Origin: Gloeothece verrucosa PCC 7822
GTDB lineage: Bacteria; Cyanobacteriota; Cyanobacteriia; Cyanobacteriales; Microcystaceae
DNA length: 64,000 nucleotides
Direction: 5' to 3'
Assembly: GCF_000147335.1 (NCBI RefSeq)
Contig: NC_014501.1
Location: 3,346,300 to 3,410,299 of the forward strand
Shown here: positions 8,549 through 16,497 of the stretch, in pieces
How the letters are laid out: each line of letters begins with the position of its first letter
How positions within the stretch are numbered: the stretch's first letter is position 1
Notes under the pieces: model-generated
Told to the model about the DNA's origin: nothing
Seen by the model: the letters and a program-made list of their open reading frames with translations, nothing else
Database searches by the model: none
Program-made: the position numbers and the translations under genes

Positions 8549-9658
8549 TTAAAATGTAATCACGCTGCGGATAGATTCACCTTTATGCATTAAGTCTAAA
8601 GCATCGTTGATTTTTTCTAGCGGCATAACATGAGTGATTAAATCATCAATATTGATTTTACCTTCCATATACCAATCAACAATTTTAGGCACATCTGTCC
8701 GTCCTCTGGCTCCCCCAAAAGCGCTACCTTTCCAAACTCTTCCGGTTACCAGTTGAAAGGGGCGAGTTCGGATTTCTTCGCCGCCACCGGCAACTCCGAT
8801 AATGGTACAAACTCCCCATCCTTTATGACAGCATTCTAAGGCTTGCCGCATTAAGTTAACATTACCCACACATTCAAAACTATAATCGGCTCCGCCTCGC
8901 GTTAAATCTACGATATATTTAACAATATCTCCGTCTATTTCATGAGGGTTGACGAAGTGAGTCATGCCGAATTTTTCGGCCAGGGGACGTTTAGCAGGAT
9001 TAATATCTACTCCTACTATCATATTAGCCCCTACCATGCGAGCGCCTTGAATGACGTTTAAACCGATTCCTCCTAACCCAAATACGACGACATTGGCACC
9101 GGCTTCTACTTTAGCGGTATTAATAACTGCGCCAATTCCTGTGGTGACTCCGCAGCCAATGTAACATACTTTATCAAAGGGGGCATCTTCCCGAATTTTA
9201 GCGAGGGCGATTTCTGGGAGTACGGTATAGTTAGCAAAGGTTGAGGTTCCCATATAGTGATGTATCATCTCACCGTTTACAGAAAAGCGGCTAGTGCCAT
9301 CGGGCATAAGTCCTTGGCCTTGGGTTTGTCGGATGGCTTGACAGAGGTTGGTTTTTTGACTTAAGCAGTATTCACACTGGCGGCATTCTGGGGTATAAAG
9401 GGGAATAACATGATCGCCCGGTTTGAGGCTTTTTACGCCTTGGCCTACTTCTACGACGATTCCGGCTCCTTCATGACCAAGTATAGCGGGAAATAAGCCT
9501 TCTGGGTCTTTGCCAGATAGGGTATAAGCGTCGGTGTGACAGACTCCTGTGGCTTTTATTTCCACTAAGACTTCTCCCTCTTTAGGGCCTTCGAGTTGTA
9601 CGGTTTCTACGGTGAGGGGTTTGGCGGCTTCAAAGGCGATAGCGGCTTTTACGTCCAT
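8549..9658 (-). CDS. frmA: S-(hydroxymethyl)glutathione dehydrogenase / class III alcohol dehydrogenase
   Basis: This is a 369-residue zinc-dependent medium-chain dehydrogenase, full length for the class III family. Catalytic-zinc ligands are visible in VCHTDAY and GHEGAG. The structural-zinc cysteines are in CRQCEYCLSQKTNLC (about residues 92-106). The NAD-binding GLGGIGLN segment is at about 194-201. The enzyme oxidises S-hydroxymethylglutathione, formed from formaldehyde and glutathione, and reduces S-nitrosoglutathione. The partner S-formylglutathione hydrolase (frmB) is not adjacent, so it must lie elsewhere. Confidence 0.93.
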   Translation of the reverse strand: MDVKAAIAFEAAKPLTVETVQLEGPKEGEVLVEIKATGVCHTDAYTLSGKDPEGLFPAILGHEGAGIVVEVGQGVKSLKPGDHVIPLYTPECRQCEYCLSQKTNLCQAIRQTQGQGLMPDGTSRFSVNGEMIHHYMGTSTFANYTVLPEIALAKIREDAPFDKVCYIGCGVTTGIGAVINTAKVEAGANVVVFGLGGIGLNVIQGARMVGANMIVGVDINPAKRPLAEKFGMTHFVNPHEIDGDIVKYIVDLTRGGADYSFECVGNVNLMRQALECCHKGWGVCTIIGVAGGGEEIRTRPFQLVTGRVWKGSAFGGARGRTDVPKIVDWYMEGKINIDDLITHVMPLEKINDALDLMHKGESIRSVITF

Positions 9659-9732
9659 GTTAATTTTGTTTTTTAATGAGGTGGGTGTTGCTGCCCATCT
9701 ATTTTACAAGGCGATGGGGAAGAAGGGCGGCT

Positions 9733-10176
9733 TTAAATGGATTTTCGCCAGATTATAATCCGTTCTACGGCTTCAAATCCTAGTTGCTGATGCAAGGTTT
9801 GGCTTATTATATTCTCAAGAGTTGTGTCGGAAGCGATTTCTGTATATCCTTGTTGTTTGGCCCAGTTTTCCATTGTTTGAATTAGGGCTTTTGCTATGCC
9901 TTGATTTCGATATTCGGGTTTGACGTAAAGTCCTTCTATATAAGGTACTGGTGTGCTGTTACATCCGTCTACATAGTCTCTAAAGGCGGCTTCTAAAAAT
10001 CCTATTAATTCTTTTTCTGAGTTACGGGCTACGAATACGGGTAATATATCGGGTTGTTTGATGATTTCTTCGGTTTCTTGTTGGAGTTCTGTAAAGTCAC
10101 TGTCTGGCCAAAGTTGATGTCTCATTATTAGCCATTGTTGCCGTTCTTCGGGTTGGATTTTGTCGATTTGCCACAT
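9733..10176 (-). CDS. GNAT acetyltransferase, aminoglycoside 6'-N-acetyltransferase-like
   Basis: This is a 147-residue protein from the ATG at 10176 (MWQIDKI); an upstream ATG at 10203 would add nine residues. The acetyl-CoA binding motif A is YVKPEYRNQGIAKALI (about residues 89-104). The WLIMRHQLWPD start and the FLEAAFRDYVDGC...YIEGLYV core are characteristic of AAC(6')-like chromosomal acetyltransferases. Chromosomal members often act on unknown amines, so drug resistance should not be assumed. It lies 110 bp downstream of the frmA-like gene's start, and the two are in the same orientation. Confidence 0.8.
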   Translation of the reverse strand: MWQIDKIQPEERQQWLIMRHQLWPDSDFTELQQETEEIIKQPDILPVFVARNSEKELIGFLEAAFRDYVDGCNSTPVPYIEGLYVKPEYRNQGIAKALIQTMENWAKQQGYTEIASDTTLENIISQTLHQQLGFEAVERIIIWRKSI

Positions 10177-10253
10177 AATATTAAATAGGCAAGAGGCACT
10201 CATGCAAAAGTAGGATAGGCATCGCCCACCTAAAACTTCTTACTATTTATAAT

Positions 10254-10694
10254 TTAACTTTCTATTTCAGGATAATAATCTATGTCTAAAATTTGCTCAA
10301 TGGTGTAAGGGCATTTTTCAGGGAAACTTTTTAATTCGCTTTTCTTTTTAGCTAGGATTAAAGCCTCGCTATAAACTTCGTCCATAACTTGAATTAGATA
10401 ATTATAAAGCGTTTTTGATTTGATTAACTTTTTAAGTTCTAATCTAAAATTTGCAATTTCTGTCGCCCAATGATGTTTACAGTCTGGAACAATCCAGTAT
10501 TGATAGAAAAGAAGGTGTTTTAGCAGTTGTCGTAAATAAATTTCTAGTTTTCTTCGTTCCTCACGTCCCAATGCTTCTATCTCCTCTATCAAATTAATTA
10601 AGTCTAGTTGAGCAAAGTTTTTTTCTTTTAAAAAATTAGCGGTTGTTTCTAACCAAAGTAAATAATCTTCTTCATACAAGTTTGCTGTAGCCAT
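10254..10694 (-). CDS. DUF29 family protein
   Basis: This is a 146-residue protein if started at ATG 10694 (MATANLYEEDYLLWLETT); an ATG at 10739 would add 15 residues. The YEEDYLLWLE opening, the LDLINLIEEIEALGREERRKLE helix and the HHWATEIAN segment are hallmarks of DUF29. This all-alpha family is heavily expanded in cyanobacteria and of unknown function. It sits between a GNAT gene and an antitoxin remnant, a neighbourhood often populated by small accessory genes. Confidence 0.85.
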   Translation of the reverse strand: MATANLYEEDYLLWLETTANFLKEKNFAQLDLINLIEEIEALGREERRKLEIYLRQLLKHLLFYQYWIVPDCKHHWATEIANFRLELKKLIKSKTLYNYLIQVMDEVYSEALILAKKKSELKSFPEKCPYTIEQILDIDYYPEIES

Positions 10695-10761
10695 TGTTTC
10701 ATTGTTTATTATTTCTTTTTGGTTTTGTAAGGTACTCATGTGATTTTCTACAGATAATTTT

Positions 10762-11136
10762 TTACAATTTATTGTTATTTACACCACGACTTGAATAAAT
10801 TTCCTCTATAATTTCGTCGGCTGTGCGGCTATCTTCCTAACTGCCAAAAGTTTCTAAAAATTTTTCTGTTTTTTGAGAGTCAAGCTTAGAAATTTCTTCT
10901 TGAAGTGTTTCTTTTACAATTTTTTTTATCGCGGCTAAAGCTTGTTCTCCCGAAATTACCTCAACTGTACCGTTACGAATTTCATCTCGCCGCCTTTTAG
11001 CTTCAGTTGTCCAAAGGGTTTCAATTTTGCCATCGACATCAAACACAAGACTTTCAACTAATTTCTCAGCTAACAATGCTCTTTCGGCACTAGGTAAAGA
11101 TAAGGCTTCTTGCATCAATTCTTCGATCGAGAGCAT
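10762..11136 (-). pseudogene. Addiction-module antitoxin with in-frame TAG, toxin missing
   Basis: The intact part (10837-11136) encodes 99 residues beginning MLSIEELMQEALSLPSAE. Its N-terminal 75 residues match the addiction-module/ParE-antidote family (LPSAERALLAEKLVESL, AKRRRDEIRNG). The frame stops at TAG (10837-10839) right after KFLETFGS, but continues open for 24 more codons (EDSRTADEIIEEIYSSRG...) to TAA at 10762-10764. The tail looks like an antitoxin C-terminus, so TAG most probably replaced a TGG tryptophan codon. The full product would have 124 residues. No toxin gene follows. Either a functional 99-residue protein or a decaying antitoxin is possible. Confidence 0.6.
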
Positions 11137-11282
11137 AATTTATTTAAACAAATTATTAACGGCTTTTGTGGCTGCGGAGTAGTTGGCACTCGTGAGCTAG
11201 TTTCAAGAGCAGGCGGTTGGAAAAATAAATAGTTATGAAAAATTACACCTCATTAGCTGTGTTAGGCTAAAGTTATGCCATA
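11137..11282. other. Intergenic region upstream of the small-peptide gene
   Basis: No gene was seen. It presumably contains the divergent promoters of the antitoxin gene (minus) and the small hydrophobic peptide gene (plus), but no consensus promoter could be assigned with confidence. Confidence 0.3.
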
Positions 11283-11315
11283 ATGGATAATATTATTGAT
11301 CCATACAGGAGGTGA
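11283..11315 (+). other. Possible 10-codon leader ORF overlapping the Shine-Dalgarno of the peptide gene
   Basis: ATG at 11283 opens a frame reading MDNIIDPYRR and ending at TGA 11313-11315. It lies inside the AGGAGGTGAT Shine-Dalgarno of the next small ORF. Termination there would place a ribosome exactly on the downstream start region, so translational coupling is conceivable. Whether it is translated is unknown. Confidence 0.25.
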
Positions 11316-11320
11316 TTTTT

Positions 11321-11404
11321 GTGTTATTGAGCATAGCTTATGCTTTGTTTGCATTAGGCCATGTCATTTTGGCGATACACTACGTTAGGCTCTTTATGAG
11401 TTAA
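11321..11404 (+). CDS. 27-residue hydrophobic peptide with near-perfect Shine-Dalgarno
   Basis: GTG 11321 to TAA 11402-11404 encodes a 27-residue peptide starting MLLSIAYALFALGHV and ending in RLFMS. It forms one hydrophobic helix with two histidines and no charged residue except one arginine near the C-terminus. AGGAGGTGAT at 11307-11316 matches ten bases of the 16S rRNA tail, unusually strong for a cyanobacterium. A rho-independent terminator lies 39 bp past the stop. This layout looks like a dedicated small transcript for a membrane microprotein. A type I toxin, a photosystem-like small subunit or a regulatory peptide are all possible. No family was recognised. Confidence 0.55.
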   Translation: MLLSIAYALFALGHVILAIHYVRLFMS

Positions 11405-11442
11405 CGCAGGAAATACATTTTATTTCATTAACCTTGAATTAG

Positions 11443-11475
11443 GCTCTGTCTCTATGAGGCAGGGCTTTTCTATAA
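11443..11475 (+). terminator. Rho-independent terminator of the small peptide gene
   Basis: The 10-bp stem GCTCTGTCTC / GAGGCAGGGC (two G-U pairs) closes a TAT loop and is followed by TTTTCTATAATTTTT. It is a convincing intrinsic terminator on the plus strand. Confidence 0.8.
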
Positions 11476-11733
11476 TTTTTATTTTATCACAAATTAATTT
11501 AAATCTTATGTAGATTAAGTTTAATTGTCAAGGTATTTATCATAAATATAATACACACCATATAAATGATGAAAACATGATCGGTGTTGGGTTTCGTTCC
11601 TTAACCAAGCTACAATTATTGAATTTTCTGACAAATAACCTCTTTGCGGGCTTATTTGCGTCCTTTGCGGCTTTCGCGAGACTTAACCCCATAATCATGT
11701 AAAATCTAACAGTAATCCACCACCGATCCAGAA

Positions 11734-12021
11734 GTGAAACCCATTATCTTACTACTGTTGCTCATCATAAGCTTAAGCATCACACGCCCTGCACAAGCCG
11801 CCTTATGTCGAACCCTAGAGGGAAAACAAATATGTATCACCTACATCAAGCGGAGTGCCAAATACTATTGGGAGTATAGAGCATCAGTAAAGATTAACGG
11901 AGTCGCCACCCCCATCGAAAAATACAACTGCCGCGATCGCATCAAAATCACCAAAGATGGAACTTTAGTACCATTCGAGGCTAACGGAGCAGGGGAATTA
12001 ATCTGTAGATTTTTCAGCTAA
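11734..12021 (+). CDS. Small exported protein, unknown function
   Basis: This is a 95-residue protein starting at GTG. Residues 1-22 form a typical signal peptide (KPIILLLLLIISLSI, then an AQA cleavage site). The mature part, about 72 residues, has four cysteines (ALCRTLEGKQICITY, YNCRDRI, LICRFF) that could form two disulfides, consistent with a periplasmic location. No family was recognised. The upstream 330 bp (11405-11733) contains the terminator described above and otherwise nothing identified. Confidence 0.7.
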   Translation: MKPIILLLLLIISLSITRPAQAALCRTLEGKQICITYIKRSAKYYWEYRASVKINGVATPIEKYNCRDRIKITKDGTLVPFEANGAGELICRFFS

Positions 12022-12155
12022 TTTGAAAATATTACCTGTGTTTATCTGCGGACACTCAATAATGGTGAGCAAGGTAGATCATTAATTAAACCGCCAAGGT
12101 TTCTAGGTTTAAGCGACCTTACCCACCCTACAAATGCTTAAATTTAAACTCGTCT

Positions 12156-12178
12156 CCCCTCTCCTTGTAGGAGAGGGG
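12156..12178. repeat. Dispersed hairpin repeat (CCCCTCTCC-TTGTA-GGAGAGGGG)
   Basis: This is a perfect 9-bp stem with a 5-nt loop, followed by TTGGGGGAGAGG. The sequence is a well-known dispersed GC-rich hairpin type in cyanobacterial intergenic DNA. It sits just downstream of hypD on that gene's strand and may end or stabilise its transcript, although there is no T-run. Confidence 0.6.
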
Positions 12179-12196
12179 TTGGGGGAGAGGTCATCT

Positions 12197-13300
12197 TTAA
12201 CTAGCAATAAGCTGACTCCGATAACGATAATAAGCCGCACAAGCGCCCTCAGAAGAAACCATCGGCGCACCGAGAGGATGTTCTGGCTTACACAAAGTGC
12301 CAAAAGCCGGACAATCATGAGGTTTCTTATGCCCCAACATAATCTGACCACTAATACAAGGAGAACAACCCGACTCAGGAGAAGAATAATTAAGGGGATA
12401 AAACCGTTTTAAAGCATCTATTTTCGCATATTTTTCCCGTAAACCCAACCCACTGCCCGAAATTTCGCCAATACCTCTCCACTGACGGGGCACCACTTCA
12501 AAAACTTCTTGTAATAACTGCTGTGCGGTTAAATTGCCTTTAGGTTGTACAGAACGGGTATATTGATTTTCACAAAAAGCCTGTCGTGCTTCCAACTGTT
12601 TAACACACAAATAAATCCCTTGTAAAATATCAATCGGTTCAAACCCCGTGACGATGACCGGAACCTGATATTTTTGGGCAATGGGTTCATATTCAGCATA
12701 TCCCATCACCGTACAGACATGACCCGCCGCTAAAAACCCTTGTACTAGACAATCAGGAGAAGACAGTAAAGCCTCCATTGCCGGCGGCACTAACACATGA
12801 GAAACCACCATAGAAAAATTCTCGATCTCTTGCTGATAAGCTTGATAAGCCGCCATCGCCGTCGCCGGGGCAGTGGTTTCAAAGCCTACCGCAAAAAACA
12901 CCACTTGCTTATCGGGGTTAGCTTGAGCCAGTTTGAGACAATCTAGCGGAGAGTAAACAATACGAACATCTCCTCCAGCCGCTTTAACCGTGAGTAAATC
13001 TTTTTGGGTTCCCGGGACTCGTAACATATCCCCAAAAGAACAAAAAATCACATCGGGTAAAGCCGCAATGGCGATCGCCTGATCGATCAAGCGGATAGGA
13101 GTCACACACACCGGACATCCAGGCCCATGAATTAAGGTAATTTCTGGTGGCAAGAGTTCATCGATGCCGTATTTAACAATAGAATGGGTTTGTCCCCCAC
13201 AAATTTCCATAATCGTCCAAGGTTGAGTTACTCGCTTGGCGATCGCCCGTGCATATTGTTTAGCTAGAGCCGCGTTCCGGTATTCATCGACAAATTTCAT
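12197..13300 (-). CDS. hypD: Hydrogenase maturation protein HypD
   Basis: This is a 367-residue protein, full length. HypD works with HypC to assemble the Fe(CN)2CO unit of [NiFe] hydrogenases. Diagnostic motifs are EICGGQTH (about residues 33-40) and [11 protein letters not shown] (about 59-69). The C-terminal cluster region has [16 protein letters not shown], then [17 protein letters not shown] and a final [12 protein letters not shown]. All cysteines needed for the redox pair and the [4Fe-4S] cluster are visible. The other hyp genes and hydrogenase subunits are not nearby, which is usual for scattered cyanobacterial hyp genes. The gene carries two HIP1 sites (13071 and 13239). Confidence 0.95.
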   Translation of the reverse strand: MKFVDEYRNAALAKQYARAIAKRVTQPWTIMEICGGQTHSIVKYGIDELLPPEITLIHGPGCPVCVTPIRLIDQAIAIAALPDVIFCSFGDMLRVPGTQKDLLTVKAAGGDVRIVYSPLDCLKLAQANPDKQVVFFAVGFETTAPATAMAAYQAYQQEIENFSMVVSHVLVPPAMEALLSSPDCLVQGFLAAGHVCTVMGYAEYEPIAQKYQVPVIVTGFEPIDILQGIYLCVKQLEARQAFCENQYTRSVQPKGNLTAQQLLQEVFEVVPRQWRGIGEISGSGLGLREKYAKIDALKRFYPLNYSSPESGCSPCISGQIMLGHKKPHDCPAFGTLCKPEHPLGAPMVSSEGACAAYYRYRSQLIAS

Positions 13301-13902
13301 GGTTACTTGTTTGTGATTGGTTACTTGTGGTTTAGCTGACCAAATATATTGGATAAGTTTTTTTGATGGGTGTGACTCTAAGTCTGAGAAGTTCTTATCT
13401 CGCCCTTTCAGATTTTAATCTTTACAAAGCGATCAAGGCCAGTCTGTCTCCTTTTTCCGATCTCTGTTCTTATCCTAATTGATAGATTGTCTAGGGAACA
13501 GAACTTAAGCAATCCAAGACGTTGAAACCCTTTGGCTCCTTGTGTAGTGGATAATTTCTACCCGAAAATAAATTTTGTCTTTATATTGACGCAGTTGATT
13601 GCGCCCCCATAATTTCAGCACTATTTGCTCAATTACAGAACGTTCAAAAGGCGATCTAGAGCTTTTTAGGCAGATCCCTTTCGCTTTTAATGCCTTAAAG
13701 GATTTTTTGGGGTTAAAAAGCATAGCTGGAAGATTTTTATCTCTTCCTACAAAATTAACTGATTATCTGAGAGAATTTATTAATTCTTAATGCTTAATTA
13801 ATTAAGATGTTAGTCGTTAGTCATTAGTCATTAGTCGGGGACAGGAAACGAACAATAAGTTTATCTGTCTCCTGTCTGGGTGTCTTCTATCTCGGTAAAT
13901 AA
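13301..13902. other. Intergenic region, no convincing gene
   Basis: It contains a 72-codon reverse-strand frame (13505-13723) with a basic composition that resembles no known family and lacks a clear ribosome site. It also contains four heptamer repeats (13810-13837). Otherwise nothing was recognised. Confidence 0.4.
13810..13837. repeat. Heptamer short tandem repeat (TTAGTCA/TTAGTCG x4)
   Basis: Four contiguous 7-bp units, TTAGTCG-TTAGTCA-TTAGTCA-TTAGTCG. This is the first of several arrays of the same cyanobacterial STRR type in the window. Confidence 0.85.
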
Positions 13903-15111
13903 TTAGATCGATAACTCGACAGTGGGTTTAGAGTCGATATGATCTAAAGGCAAATTGTGATCTCCTAGATAGATGCCCAATGACCTTGCTGTTTGTACCA
14001 TAAACCCATCAGGATCAACTGGATAGGCGCAACGGTTTTCCCGATGACATTGCCGAATCACAGCAATCACTTGATCCAACGGTTGGCTGTAAACTCCCCC
14101 ATGTTGCCAGACTACCAGGCGAGAATAAGCCTCCTGTTCAATCAATTCTATAGCTTTAATCCCAAAAGCCGTTCCAATCAAGCGATCGCTACTGGAAGGA
14201 GTTCCACTGCGTTGTAAGTGTCCTAAGACCGTCACCCGTACATCAATAGCACTCAGAGGACAGAACTCTTTATGTCCAGTTTCACACAATTTTTGGCTGT
14301 GCTGTTCAATTCTTTGGGCTAAATAGTCCCCGATATACTTTTCTTTTTCGTTATGATCATTTCTCACCCCTTCAGCAATGACAATCAGGGCAAACTGACG
14401 ACCCGATGCGCGAATATGAGCGATTTGGCGGCAACAGCCATCCACAACCATATCTGATAGATGAGGTGCTAATTCGGGAATCAGAATCACATCTGCCCCG
14501 CCGGCAATTCCTGCATGAAGGGCTAAATGTCCGGCATCACGTCCCATCACTTGAGCAATCATGACTCGTTCATGGGAAGCCGCCGTGAATGTAAGATTAT
14601 ACAACGCATTGGTCACTGTGTCAACGGCTGTATCAAATCCGACGGCGCGTTCAGTAAAAGGGACATCATTATCAATGGTTTTGGGAATACCGACGAAATT
14701 CCAATTACCTTGTTGAGCTAATTGATAGATAATGTCTAAACTCCCGTCTCCGCCGATGGCAATCAGAGCATCTAATTGTAATAGTTTATAGCCTTCCAAA
14801 ATTGTCTGAGCGACTTCTGGATCTTCAGGATTTCCCTTACTCAGCGATCCCAAAATACTGCCACTGAGAAACTGAAGAATATCTAACCCCTGTAAATGTC
14901 CTGGCAGATCATAACCATGTTCACCCAGTTTCAATTCTTCTGGGGTGCGAATTCCTTTGGCTAGGTGAATAAATCCATCGGTTCCGTAGGGCAAGCCATA
15001 AACTTCCCAATTTTTCCGATTAGCCGCCTTAACCACAGCCCTAATAATGGCATTTAACCCTGGACAATCGCCACCACTTGTTAATATACCAACTCGTTTT
15101 TTCTTTGTCAT
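13903..15111 (-). CDS. pfkA: ATP-dependent 6-phosphofructokinase
   Basis: This is a 402-residue protein, longer than the 320-residue bacterial enzyme but typical of cyanobacterial forms. It phosphorylates fructose 6-phosphate in glycolysis. Motifs are [14 protein letters not shown] (about residues 8-21), AIGGDGSLD (about 118), the catalytic PKTIDNDV (about 141-148) and MGRDAGHLA (about 190). The Gly in GGDGS (rather than GGDD) indicates ATP rather than pyrophosphate as the phosphoryl donor. The gene is on the same strand as the fermentative nifJ region, but intergenic repeats separate them, so an operon is doubtful. Confidence 0.93.
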   Translation of the reverse strand: MTKKKRVGILTSGGDCPGLNAIIRAVVKAANRKNWEVYGLPYGTDGFIHLAKGIRTPEELKLGEHGYDLPGHLQGLDILQFLSGSILGSLSKGNPEDPEVAQTILEGYKLLQLDALIAIGGDGSLDIIYQLAQQGNWNFVGIPKTIDNDVPFTERAVGFDTAVDTVTNALYNLTFTAASHERVMIAQVMGRDAGHLALHAGIAGGADVILIPELAPHLSDMVVDGCCRQIAHIRASGRQFALIVIAEGVRNDHNEKEKYIGDYLAQRIEQHSQKLCETGHKEFCPLSAIDVRVTVLGHLQRSGTPSSSDRLIGTAFGIKAIELIEQEAYSRLVVWQHGGVYSQPLDQVIAVIRQCHRENRCAYPVDPDGFMVQTARSLGIYLGDHNLPLDHIDSKPTVELSI

Positions 15112-15198
15112 TTTCCTATTACCTTTAATATTGATACTCAGTGGTCAGTTCTTAGTAGCGAGTAGTGAGGAGTCACCCTAGTCAGTAGACAGACCTGT

Positions 15199-15257
15199 AC
15201 TAATGACGAATGACCAATGACTAATGACCAATAACTAATGACTAATAACTAATAAGT
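15199..15257. repeat. Heptamer short tandem repeats
   Basis: Degenerate tandem units of the ACTAATGAC / ACTAATAACT type lie between pfkA and the DHOD-like gene. They are the same family as the other STRRs here, read on the opposite strand. Confidence 0.75.
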
Positions 15258-15258
15258 T

Positions 15259-16299
15259 TTATCGAATTGATTGACGAGACTCTAAATTAGGGAAACGCTT
15301 CCAAACCGGTTCATAACTTTGGATCGCCTTCATATATTGCACCCGTTCAAATACTGTTGGATCGGGACAGTTCATCTGACTCATACTGCCTTGCAGTTGC
15401 TTAACTGATTCATATTCATGCTCTTGAAGCCAATGAATTAAGTTTTGCTCAATTTTGCGAATTTCATTAATACCATGACGTAACAAAACGCTAACCAGCA
15501 TAGTCGCTTTTGCGCCTACCATCAGCATTTTTAGCACATCTAGCGAAGTATGAATGCCGCTAATAGCAGCAAAGTCTACATTAACTCGGCCATAAAGCAT
15601 CCCGATCCAGTGCATCGGTAGGCGCATCGCCTGGGGTGTACTTAATAAGACATTGGGAATGACTTCTAAATGTTCCAGTTCAATATCCGGCTGATAGAAG
15701 CGGTTAAATAACACTAATCCGTCTGCTCCAGCTTCAGCTAATTGTTTAGCCATATTAGCCATATTGCTGAAATAAGGACTGAGTTTCATCGCTACCGGAA
15801 TCGATATTTCAGATTTAATGATTCTAAGAATATCGACATAATTTTGCTCTACCTGTGCCCCACTCATCTCTAAATCATTAGGTAGGTAGTAAACATTTAA
15901 CTCTAACGCATCAGCCCCGGCTTGTTCAATTTTTCGGGCATATTCCAACCATCCCCCTGTAGAAACGCCATTGAGAGAGGCAATAATGGGAATCTTAACC
16001 TGTTCTTTAGCTTGGCGAATATGGTTAAGATATTCCTCGGCTCCTACATGAAAGATTTCCGGTTCGGGAAAATAAGTTAAGGCTTCGGCAAAACTTTCCG
16101 TTCCGTGAGTTAAATGATGGTGTAATTCTAATTGTTCGACTCGTAATTGTTCCTCAAAAAAAGAATGGAGAACTACCGCCGCCGCTCCGGCCTCTTCGAT
16201 GCGCTTAATATTATTGATATCTTCGGTTAAGGGACCGGCAGACCCAACGATTAACGGCGAGCGCAAATTCAAGCCCAAATATGTTGTACTTATATCCAT
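15259..16299 (-). CDS. Dihydroorotate dehydrogenase-like flavoprotein linked to nifJ
   Basis: This is a 346-residue protein with the TIM-barrel DHOD fold. It has an N-terminal LRSPLIVGSAGPLTED strand, a central IPIIASLNGVSTGGW and PVAMKLSPYFSNM. GADGLVLFNRFYQPDI and a late GIHTSLDVLK segment, which would contact FMN, are also present. It lacks the usual PyrD context and is about 200 bp downstream of nifJ on the same strand. This arrangement of a DHOD-like protein with pyruvate:ferredoxin oxidoreductase recurs in cyanobacteria. It is therefore more likely a redox partner or accessory of fermentative metabolism than the pyrimidine enzyme. The substrate is unknown. Confidence 0.82.
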   Translation of the reverse strand: MDISTTYLGLNLRSPLIVGSAGPLTEDINNIKRIEEAGAAAVVLHSFFEEQLRVEQLELHHHLTHGTESFAEALTYFPEPEIFHVGAEEYLNHIRQAKEQVKIPIIASLNGVSTGGWLEYARKIEQAGADALELNVYYLPNDLEMSGAQVEQNYVDILRIIKSEISIPVAMKLSPYFSNMANMAKQLAEAGADGLVLFNRFYQPDIELEHLEVIPNVLLSTPQAMRLPMHWIGMLYGRVNVDFAAISGIHTSLDVLKMLMVGAKATMLVSVLLRHGINEIRKIEQNLIHWLQEHEYESVKQLQGSMSQMNCPDPTVFERVQYMKAIQSYEPVWKRFPNLESRQSIR

Positions 16300-16312
16300 G
16301 TTATGTTCTCCT

Positions 16313-16495
16313 TTTTTAGTTATTAGTTATCAGTTATCAGTCATTAGTTATTAGTTATTCGTCAATAGTCAATAGTCATTAGTTGTGAGTGGTTAGTCAA
16401 TAGTCATTAGTTGTGAGTTATATCTGGAATTGTTTAAATGATGAAAACTCTTGAATAACTATTGACTATTGGCTAATGACTATTGACTCTTGAGT
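16313..16495. repeat. Heptamer short tandem repeats between nifJ and the DHOD-like gene
   Basis: There are two blocks of TTAGTTA/TCAGTTA/TCATTAG-type 7-mers (about 16315-16410 and 16456-16494), the second in inverted orientation to the first. Transcripts crossing the spacer could fold into a hairpin. Confidence 0.75.
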
Positions 16496-16497
16496 TT

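Noticed and set aside
9733-10176. Aminoglycoside resistance gene
   Set aside because: Only a GNAT fold with AAC(6')-like features; chromosomal cyanobacterial homologues have unknown substrates, and there is no resistance context.
13505-13723. 72-codon reverse-strand frame upstream of hypD
   Set aside because: No ribosome site, no recognised family, composition not clearly coding; left in the intergenic description.
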